Assembly (NCBI GenBank): GCA_003139975.1
Contig: PLHN01000456.1
Location: forward strand, 14,024-23,082
Direction of reading: 5' to 3'
Length of the DNA stretch: 9,059 nucleotides
Source of the DNA: Acidobacteriaceae bacterium
GTDB lineage: Bacteria > Acidobacteriota > Terriglobia > Terriglobales > Acidobacteriaceae
The position numbers and the translations under genes were made by a program. Below, piece after piece: positions 1 through 4,567 of the stretch; position 1 is the first letter of the stretch; every line of letters begins with the position of its first letter. Under the pieces are notes generated by a model. The model was not told where the DNA came from. It ran no database searches and saw nothing but the letters and a program-made list of their open reading frames with translations.

Positions 1-722
1 ATCTGCCGCACCCACTCGCGGCCCTTGTCGGTCAGTCCAATCTTCCCCACGCCCGCCGCCGATCCTCCAATATCGTTGTCAAAGAAATGGCTGGGCGACA
101 TCATGCGATAGCCCGCGGCATAGAGCACATCCAGGTTTTCCAGCTTGCCGTCGAGCGCGTGCGCCCCTTCGATCGAGAGCAATCCCGCCGTCAGGCGCCG
201 ATTGCTCTTCCGCCGTTCCAGATACCAGTTGAGTTGGTCGGAGGTTTCGATCAGCGCGAAGCTGCCCCGCGAAGCGATCGCAAAAGAATGCAGCCGCTCG
301 GCTTGATACACCGCCCGCGCGGTCAGGCTTTTCCACGTCCGCGGCGGCCAGCGCTCCACCAATGCCAGCCAGAAGATATCGTCGCTTTTGTCGTCATTGC
401 TTTCGATGTTCAGGCCGTGCGGCGTCTTGGTCGGCAGCGAGAAGACTTCGAGCGCGATGTTGCCGTTGGCCATCCGGGGAATGTCCACGTGCCCATACCA
501 GGAGCGGCGCAGAAGATCGCGCCCCCACAGAAGCGAGTCGGCGTGCAGATCGGCGATCGTCAGTGTATCGTGCAGTTCCTTCGCCCGCTGCGAGACCAGT
601 CTTCGATACGGCGGCCTCACCAGCACTTTGTTTTCCCGCTCATCCACCAGCCGTGGACCCCTGGTGAACAAAACCACCACGAAACACCCGATTACAAGAA
701 TTACCGGAACCAGCTTGCGCAC
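1..722 (-). CDS. Membrane-anchored dipeptidase, peptidase family M19 (3' part beyond window)
   Basis: Zinc dipeptidase of the renal/membrane dipeptidase family, which splits dipeptides, including D-amino-acid forms, outside the cytoplasm. Only about 240 N-terminal residues are in the window; the gene runs off the left edge. Residues 4-19 form a hydrophobic segment (VPVILVIGCFVVVLF) that looks like a signal anchor or uncleaved signal peptide. The family's first metal motif is visible as IADLHAD (D58, H60, D62), and the bridging glutamate as SIEGAH (E185). Then come SHFFDND (residues 211-217) and GLTDKG (229-234), which match the conserved run after the glutamate in this family. The His ligands expected further on lie outside the window. 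The start is taken as GTG at 722 because GAGGGGGAG stands 3 nt before it; the frame is open further upstream but without a better start. It lies 126 bp behind ruvA on the same strand. The family call is firm; the substrate is unknown. Confidence 0.9.
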   Translation of the reverse strand, partial: MRKLVPVILVIGCFVVVLFTRGPRLVDERENKVLVRPPYRRLVSQRAKELHDTLTIADLHADSLLWGRDLLRRSWYGHVDIPRMANGNIALEVFSLPTKTPHGLNIESNDDKSDDIFWLALVERWPPRTWKSLTARAVYQAERLHSFAIASRGSFALIETSDQLNWYLERRKSNRRLTAGLLSIEGAHALDGKLENLDVLYAAGYRMMSPSHFFDNDIGGSAAGVGKIGLTDKGREWVRQ

Positions 723-782
723 AGACTCCCCCTCGGGCCCCTGACTTTCCAGATCGTTCTCAAAATCGATTAAGCGCCGTAG

Positions 783-803
783 TCCTCTGTGCCCTCTGTG
801 GTT
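783..803. repeat. Short dispersed repeat with two CCTCTGTG units
   Basis: CCTCTGTG occurs at 784-791 and again at 793-800, a 9-bp period, followed by GTTGGGG and a T-run. It sits in the ruvA to dipeptidase gap. From memory, and unverified here, CCTCTGTG tandem units next to GGTT are a common intergenic repeat in environmental genomes, Acidobacteria among them. No coding or terminator role is visible. Confidence 0.5.
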
Positions 804-848
804 GGGGCTTTTTTGCCGGCACTGAATCGGAGTTCCGTTAGCCGCGAA

Positions 849-1445
849 CTATTTCGACAGCGTTCCGAGCGCGTCGCGGAACAATGCTTCAAAATTCTTA
901 GTCCCTGCATCCTTGCCATTGCGCGATGCGAGCAATGCCTTTTCCGCCGCCGCCCGTTGATAACCCAGGTTGACCAGCGCCGAAATCACGTCCTGTTCCA
1001 CTGGGCTCGCTTGCGCCGCGCTCGTCTCCGCCGCTCCCGCCGCGGCCGGGAGCTTGTCGCGCAGCTCCAGCACCATACGCTCAGCGGTCTTCTTTCCGAT
1101 TCCCGGAATGCGCGTCAACCGCGCCACATCGCCCCCGCGAATGGCCGCAACCATTTCCTCGGCCGGCATACCGCTTAGAATCGTAATCGCCAGCTTCGGC
1201 CCGATCCCGCTCACAGTCAGCAATTTTTCGAACAGATGTTTTTCCCGCAGCCGCAAAAAGCCATACAGACTGAGTGCGTCCTCCCGAACGTGCGTGTGAA
1301 TGTGGAGCGCGACCTCGCTGCCCGCCGCCGGCATTTCCGAAAACGTCGGCACCGTGATCACGACGTCATAGCCCACGCCATGGGTTTCCACGATCGCCTG
1401 ATTCGGATGTTTCGCCAGCAGCGTCCCGCGCAAGTGCGCAATCAT
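849..1445 (-). CDS. ruvA: Holliday junction branch migration protein RuvA
   Basis: RuvA binds the four-way Holliday junction as a tetramer and loads the RuvB motor that drives branch migration in recombinational repair. The product is 198 residues, normal for the family (about 200). Domain I, the OB fold, covers residues 1-62 (MIAHLRGTL ... HTHVREDALSLYGF). Domain II carries both helix-hairpin-helix motifs: SGIGPKLA at 79-86 and PGIGKKTAERM at 114-124. A flexible Ala-rich linker (133-148) precedes domain III (about 150-198), the RuvB-contacting three-helix bundle. The frame stays open upstream to 1844, but those extra 133 codons are low-complexity and unlike RuvA, and MIAHLRG is the standard family start. 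No Shine-Dalgarno sequence precedes the ATG; a promoter sits directly upstream instead. Neither ruvB nor ruvC is next to it in this window. Confidence 0.97.
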   Translation of the reverse strand: MIAHLRGTLLAKHPNQAIVETHGVGYDVVITVPTFSEMPAAGSEVALHIHTHVREDALSLYGFLRLREKHLFEKLLTVSGIGPKLAITILSGMPAEEMVAAIRGGDVARLTRIPGIGKKTAERMVLELRDKLPAAAGAAETSAAQASPVEQDVISALVNLGYQRAAAEKALLASRNGKDAGTKNFEALFRDALGTLSK

Positions 1446-1482
1446 TTGCAGGGTATTGTAAGGCAAACGGTACAACGGGCAA
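1446..1482 (-). promoter_or_regulatory. Candidate ruvA promoter, possibly giving a leaderless mRNA
   Basis: On the minus strand, TTGCCC (1482-1477) is followed by a 16-bp spacer and TACAAT (1460-1455). That is a 4/6 match to the sigma-70 -35 box and 5/6 to the -10 box. Transcription would begin near 1447-1448, about 2 nt before the ruvA ATG at 1445. The absence of a Shine-Dalgarno sequence fits a leaderless transcript. No transcript data are available. Confidence 0.5.
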
Positions 1483-1558
1483 GGGAAATGGAGCGCGGGT
1501 TCAACCCACTGGGAAGCGAAGGGCGCCCTCGCGCCTCGTCTCTCGAAATTCTCCCCGC

Positions 1559-1612
1559 TTTTCCTCCCGCCATCCACAAGAACTTCGCCGCCTCCACAGC
1601 TTATGCACAGAA
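1559..1612. promoter_or_regulatory. DnaA-box-like cluster upstream of ruvA
   Basis: TTTTCC (1559-1564), TCCACAAG (1573-1580), CCTCCACA (1591-1598) and TTATGCACA (1601-1609) lie in one orientation. The last is an exact match to the DnaA box TTATNCACA. The cluster starts 114 bp upstream of the ruvA start codon. The same parts with the same spacing recur at 4426-4478. DnaA binding is an inference from the motif. Confidence 0.45.
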
Positions 1613-1845
1613 CCGCCCCAGTTTCCCGTTGCGCCATCTGCCCACCATCCGGCACATTGCTAGAAGTCAATCGCGAGTATGTTTCTGCGCGGCTGCCGAT
1701 GAGATTTAGCGTTGCCGGTGATTCTCTCGAGGGGGAATCGCCGGGGGAATTCCGGTTCATGTCCAGTGAGCTGGTGCCCGGGCGTTGCGGCCTCCTCCGA
1801 GATCCTCTCCTTCCAAGGGCGGGATTGAAGCGCTGAATCGTCAAG

Positions 1846-1865
1846 CTTGAAGCGCAAGCTTCAGG
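1846..1865. repeat. Hairpin with GCAA tetraloop
   Basis: CTTGAAGC (1846-1853) pairs with GCTTCAGG (1858-1865), allowing one G-T wobble, around a GCAA loop of the GNRA type. It lies 183 bp downstream of the MerR-type gene's stop codon. No T-run follows on either strand, so it is not an obvious intrinsic terminator. It may be a dispersed palindrome or an RNA-level structure. Confidence 0.4.
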
Positions 1866-2048
1866 CCGGGCATCACCGCACGGCGCTTTTCGGAGCGCCA
1901 GTAGGCGATGGTCTTCTCCTTAGGGCGGAAGACGGCAGCCAGAAGCATCTGCGACAACAATGCGGCTTGGGTGGCTGGCCCGAGCCGCATTTGTTTTTCG
2001 CTGATTGTCCCTGAACCTCGAGCTATCGAGTCTCCGTCAGACGCATTT

Positions 2049-2540
2049 CTATTGCGCTCGATCTCGATTGCCTTGTGTCGCCCCGCAAGGAGAACCATGG
2101 AGCACGGCTCTTACAGATCCACAGAAGGGGAGCGTGCGATAGACAAGGCAGGAATAGCATGGATAGGATGCCAGCACATGCCAGGTCGCCCGATTGGCCC
2201 AGCAGGGCTTGGATGGGTCCTGGGTCATGGGGCACTCTTTCGTGTTGTGAAATTCGCAATGACGAAATTTCCAGCACGCACACCGCGTGCGCAGCAACTC
2301 CCGGATGCCGTCAAAAGAGAGGTGCGCTTCCTCGCGCAAGCGCTTGATGGTATGGATCCATCCGTAGTCGAGGTCCGTGCAGTACTGGACCCCATTGTTG
2401 GACTTGAGCGGAATGAGAAGGCCTTCGCGCACGTATTCCCCGATCTCTTCTGCCGGAACGTTGCAGCGGGAGGCGGCAACGTCGATGGTGACGCATTTCG
2501 TAGGGGGGTGTGGAAGCGGGCCCTCAATGGCGTAGCTCAT
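2049..2540 (-). CDS. MerR-type regulator fused to a C-terminal cysteine-rich 'two-CW' domain
   Basis: A 163-residue probable cytoplasmic transcription factor. Residues 17-86 read as a MerR winged helix: VTIDVAASRCNV (helix-turn-helix), EYVREGLLIPLKSNNGVQYC (wing), IHTIKRLREEAHLSFDGIRELL (helices 3-4). Residues 87-135 hold a regularly spaced cysteine set: CACW at 87-90, C95, CP at 103-104, CW at 113-114, C128 and C131, ending in Y134. This matches the Cys/Trp pattern I know as the two-CW module, probably a metal or Fe-S site, though its chemistry is not established here. The usual MerR dimerisation coiled coil is short or absent. The last 28 residues are nondescript. AAGGAG stands 6 nt before the ATG, which fixes the start. 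The gene is divergent from dnaB. The effector is unknown; redox or metal sensing is a guess from the cysteines. Confidence 0.85.
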   Translation of the reverse strand: MSYAIEGPLPHPPTKCVTIDVAASRCNVPAEEIGEYVREGLLIPLKSNNGVQYCTDLDYGWIHTIKRLREEAHLSFDGIRELLRTRCACWKFRHCEFHNTKECPMTQDPSKPCWANRATWHVLASYPCYSCLVYRTLPFCGSVRAVLHGSPCGATQGNRDRAQ

Positions 2541-2600
2541 GCCGGACTCCTTTACTTCTACTGCCTCCGTGGCGGCTCAGCTTTCGGAGTACTCACGGCA

Positions 2601-2630
2601 ATACGAGGCTTATTTACGTCTTATCGTCAA
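2601..2630 (-). promoter_or_regulatory. Weak candidate promoter for the MerR-type gene
   Basis: On the minus strand, TTGACG (2630-2625) is a 5/6 match to the -35 consensus. TCGTAT (2606-2601) follows after 18 bp and is a poor -10 box. MerR-type promoters often have long spacers and weak -10 boxes, so autoregulation is possible. The palindrome GAGTACTC at 2587-2594 would lie near the transcription start. Confidence 0.25.
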
Positions 2631-2708
2631 GCGCAGCAAGGCAGCCTTGCCATGATGCCGGTCACCGACTGATGTGATCGGCCCGCCCTGCAGGCCGCGC
2701 AAAGATAT

Positions 2709-2736
2709 TTGCTTTTTCTTCGCTCCGTGGCATACT
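2709..2736 (+). promoter_or_regulatory. Candidate dnaB promoter
   Basis: TTGCTT (2709-2714), a 16-bp spacer, then CATACT (2731-2736). Both boxes are only partial consensus matches. A start near 2743 would give dnaB an untranslated leader of about 160 nt that carries the hairpin at 2754-2791. Confidence 0.3.
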
Positions 2737-2753
2737 GCGCTCATACCGTTACG

Positions 2754-2791
2754 GAGGGCGAGGCCCCCAGGGCGCCGAGGCTGGGGCTCTC
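2754..2791 (+). ncRNA. Structured hairpin in the putative dnaB leader
   Basis: GAGGGC (2754-2759) pairs with GCTCTC (2786-2791) with one G-T wobble. CCCAG (2766-2770) pairs with CTGGG (2781-2785). A 6-nt bulge separates the two stems. The 10-nt loop (2771-2780) begins with the self-complementary GGCGCC, which could support loop-loop dimerisation. I could not match it to a riboswitch class I know. It could equally be a DNA-level palindrome. Confidence 0.3.
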
Positions 2792-2848
2792 ATCAACCTG
2801 AAGGTGTCCCTTAGGTAAGCAAGGCTCTGGCGCAAAAAAAATAATTTC

Positions 2849-2886
2849 GGACGTGTTTTCCGCCTCGACTCGCATACGTCCACAGG
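2849..2886 (+). promoter_or_regulatory. GTGTTTTCC / TCCACA element at the dnaB start
   Basis: GTGTTTTCC (2853-2861) and TCCACAGG (2879-2886) lie just before the dnaB ATG. The stretch 2849-2862 matches 4419-4432 at 13 of 14 positions. Similar pairs occur at the other TCCACA clusters in the window. A DnaA-linked or shared regulatory site is an inference. Confidence 0.35.
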
Positions 2887-2901
2887 CCAAAACAAATTAC
2901 G

Positions 2902-4287
2902 ATGCCTCGCACTCACTTAAACATCGTGGCCACCATCGACTCCACCATCGGGCGCATGCCGGCGAACGTCGAAGCCGAGCGCTCGATCCTCGGCGCCATC
3001 CTGCTCGACAATCGCGCCTTCAACGACGCCTCCGAGCATCTCCGCCCCGAAGATTTCTCGCTCGACTCGCATCGCCGCATCTACGCGCGCATGCTGGAGC
3101 TCGCCGAACATTCGCGCCCTATCGACATCATCACACTCATCGAGGAGCTCGATCGGAAAAAAGATCTGCAAGCCATCGGCGACGTCGGCTACGTCTCCAG
3201 TCTCCTCGATGGCGTGCCCGACCGTCCTTCGATCGAACACTACGTCCACATCGTCCGCGACAAGGCCATGCTGCGCGGCCTGATTACAGCCGCCAACAAC
3301 GCCATCGCCAAGGCCAGCGAGCAATCCGACCCGGCCGACGAAATCCTGAACGACGCCGAAGCCGCCGTCTTCGCGCTCTCGGAAAAGCGCATCGGCAAAG
3401 GCTTCACCCGTATCAACGAAACCATCCGCCTTTCCGGTGGCATTGACGCTTTCATGCAGCGCGGCCAGCGCATCACCGGCCTTGCGACGCACTACGACGA
3501 TCTGGACGAGATGACCAGCGGCTTGCAGAAATCCGACCTCGTCATCCTCGCCGCGCGCCCTTCGATGGGCAAAACCTCGTTCGCGATGAACATCGCCGAA
3601 AATGCCGCCATCGACGACGGCAAAACCGTTGGCATCTTCTCGCTTGAAATGTCGAGCGAAGCTCTGCTCCACCGCTTGCTCAGCTCGCGCGCCATCATCG
3701 ATGCGCACAAACTCCGCACCGGGTCGCTTTGGAAGGAAGATAAAGAAAAGCTGATGCGCGCCGCGGCCGAACTCGCGGAAGCGCAACTCTTCATCGACGA
3801 CACGGCTGGCATCGGCCTCACCGAAATGCGCGCCAAGGCTCGCCGCCTCAAACAAGCGCAGGGCCGCCTCGACCTCATCGTCGTCGACTATCTCCAGCTC
3901 ATGTCGGGAGGCAGCAAGCGTTTCGAAAACCGCACGCAGGAAGTTTCGGCGATCTCGCGCGGCCTGAAAGCCCTGGCCAAGGAGCTCGAAGTTCCGGTCG
4001 TCGCGCTCTCGCAGCTCAGCCGCGCTCCGGAGAGCCGCGGCGGCGATCATCGCCCGCAGCTCAGCGACCTCCGCGAATCCGGTTCCATTGAGCAGGACGC
4101 CGACCTGGTCATGTTCATCTTCCGCGAAGAGATTTATAAGCAGGACGATCCAGAACTCAAAGGCCGAGCCGAAATCATCGTCGCCAAGCAGCGCAATGGC
4201 CCCATCGGCAAGTTCCATCTCGCATTCCTGCACAATTCGACGCGCTTCGCCAACCTGGCCAGTGGCAACAGCGAACCCAGCGAGTAA
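2902..4287 (+). CDS. dnaB: Replicative DNA helicase DnaB
   Basis: Hexameric 5'-3' helicase that unwinds the replication fork and recruits primase. At 461 residues it is full length for the family. The N-terminal primase-binding domain spans about 20-125 (NVEAERSILGAIL, DFSLDSHRRIY). A linker leads to the RecA-like ATPase, beginning near residue 195. Walker A is ARPSMGKTS at 218-226, Walker B is LIVVDYLQL at 325-333, the ALSQLSR motif is at 368-374, and the arginine-finger stretch DLRESGSIEQDAD is at 389-401. No intein interrupts it. No Shine-Dalgarno sequence precedes the ATG at 2902; an in-frame ATG at 2956, before PANVEAERS, is an alternative start. It is not next to rplI, its common partner in other bacteria. 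Base composition is that of a normal GC-rich host gene. The long open frame on the opposite strand is a shadow. Confidence 0.97.
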   Translation: MPRTHLNIVATIDSTIGRMPANVEAERSILGAILLDNRAFNDASEHLRPEDFSLDSHRRIYARMLELAEHSRPIDIITLIEELDRKKDLQAIGDVGYVSSLLDGVPDRPSIEHYVHIVRDKAMLRGLITAANNAIAKASEQSDPADEILNDAEAAVFALSEKRIGKGFTRINETIRLSGGIDAFMQRGQRITGLATHYDDLDEMTSGLQKSDLVILAARPSMGKTSFAMNIAENAAIDDGKTVGIFSLEMSSEALLHRLLSSRAIIDAHKLRTGSLWKEDKEKLMRAAAELAEAQLFIDDTAGIGLTEMRAKARRLKQAQGRLDLIVVDYLQLMSGGSKRFENRTQEVSAISRGLKALAKELEVPVVALSQLSRAPESRGGDHRPQLSDLRESGSIEQDADLVMFIFREEIYKQDDPELKGRAEIIVAKQRNGPIGKFHLAFLHNSTRFANLASGNSEPSE

Positions 4288-4375
4288 CGGAGTCACTGGT
4301 GGAATGTACGTTGTCAGTAACACACACTTGTCATCCCTTCGCGGAGCGAGGGATCTGTATTTTTTTACGGAGTCA
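4287..4375. repeat. 9-bp direct repeat bracketing a hairpin element
   Basis: ACGGAGTCA occurs at 4287-4295, starting in the last base of the dnaB stop codon, and again at 4367-4375. The copies are exactly 80 bp apart, and the hairpin with T-run lies between them. A target duplication around a small inserted element is possible, but no terminal inverted repeats are visible. Confidence 0.4.
4333..4366 (+). terminator. Hairpin plus T-run after dnaB, probable terminator / dispersed palindrome
   Basis: ATCCC (4333-4337) and TCGC (4339-4342) pair with GCGA (4346-4349) and GGGAT (4350-4354), giving a 9-bp stem with one bulged T and a GGA loop. Seven T's follow at 4360-4366. The T-run starts 5 nt after the stem, which is a little late for a standard intrinsic terminator. 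The position, 46 bp after dnaB, fits. TCATCC...GGATCT palindromes are, from memory, a frequent dispersed repeat in Acidobacteria. Confidence 0.45.
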
Positions 4376-4422
4376 TCGGAGGCCGCTGTGTGCCACGGCA
4401 CCACGGCGTTACTAGTTGGGAT

Positions 4423-4478
4423 GTGTTTTCCGGCGTTCTCCACAAGCAGGACCACACCTCCACAAGATGTACACAGAA
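4423..4478 (+). promoter_or_regulatory. DnaA-box-like cluster upstream of the winged-helix gene
   Basis: GTGTTTTCC (4423-4431), TTCTCCACA (4436-4444; one mismatch to TTATCCACA), CCTCCACA (4457-4464) and ACACAGAA (4471-4478). The two CTCCACAAG copies are 20 bp apart, about two helical turns. The cluster ends 89 bp before the start codon. Order and spacing equal those of the cluster at 1573-1612. Confidence 0.45.
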
Positions 4479-4567
4479 AAACCGTCGCGCTGCACTCACG
4501 CGAGCAACAAACAAGAGCAAACTTGAACACGGCATTCTTGATATTGCAACAAGGGGTTCCCAAGTAA

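Larger units (their letters stand above)
1446..2048. other. 603-bp gap between ruvA and the MerR-type gene, no convincing gene
   Basis: No reading frame here looks like a real protein. The minus-strand frame upstream of ruvA is low-complexity, and the 85-codon minus-strand frame at 1841-2098 overlaps the regulator gene and has no recognisable motif. What can be seen is the ruvA promoter, a cluster of TCCACA-type sites (1559-1612), a hairpin at 1846-1865, and a TTGAAGCGC repeat (1825-1833 and 1847-1855). The length is unusual for a bacterial intergenic region and may hold decayed sequence. Confidence 0.6.
2541..2901. other. 361-bp divergent control region between the MerR-type gene and dnaB
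   Basis: This holds no gene. It contains the regulator's Shine-Dalgarno sequence, a perfect 8-bp palindrome GAGTACTC (2587-2594), a candidate promoter for each direction, the dyad GCAAA-N4-TTTGC (2699-2712) followed by T's, a GC-rich hairpin (2754-2791), an A-tract (2834-2841) and TTTTCC/TCCACA elements near the dnaB start. Confidence 0.7.

Noticed and set aside
87..773. A 228-codon plus-strand frame over the dipeptidase gene
   Set aside because: The opposite strand encodes clear M19 metal motifs; this frame is its shadow.
826..839. The 14-mer ATCGGAGTTCCGTT, also found at 7907-7920
   Set aside because: One copy is intergenic and the other lies inside a coding region; a single 14-bp match in 9 kb is within what chance can give.
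1446..1844. N-terminal extension of ruvA by 133 codons
   Set aside because: The extra sequence is Arg/Ser/Gly-rich, unlike RuvA, and a promoter lies inside it directly before the standard MIAHLRG start.
1841..2098. An 85-codon minus-strand frame overlapping the MerR-type gene's end
   Set aside because: It has no recognisable motif and a poor start context, and its last codons are just the hairpin sequence. A frameshifted tail of the regulator was considered, but the two-CW domain is already complete before it.
1908..2672. A 254-codon plus-strand frame over the MerR-type gene
   Set aside because: It has no domain pattern and no ribosome binding site, and lies opposite a gene with a clear motif set and Shine-Dalgarno sequence.
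2699..2719. GCAAA-N4-TTTGC followed by T's as an intrinsic terminator
   Set aside because: A 5-bp mostly A-T stem is too weak, and no plus-strand gene ends upstream of it.
2917..4563. A 548-codon open frame antisense to dnaB
   Set aside because: It is the opposite-strand shadow of a certain gene in GC-rich DNA; the composition is artefactual and no motif is present.
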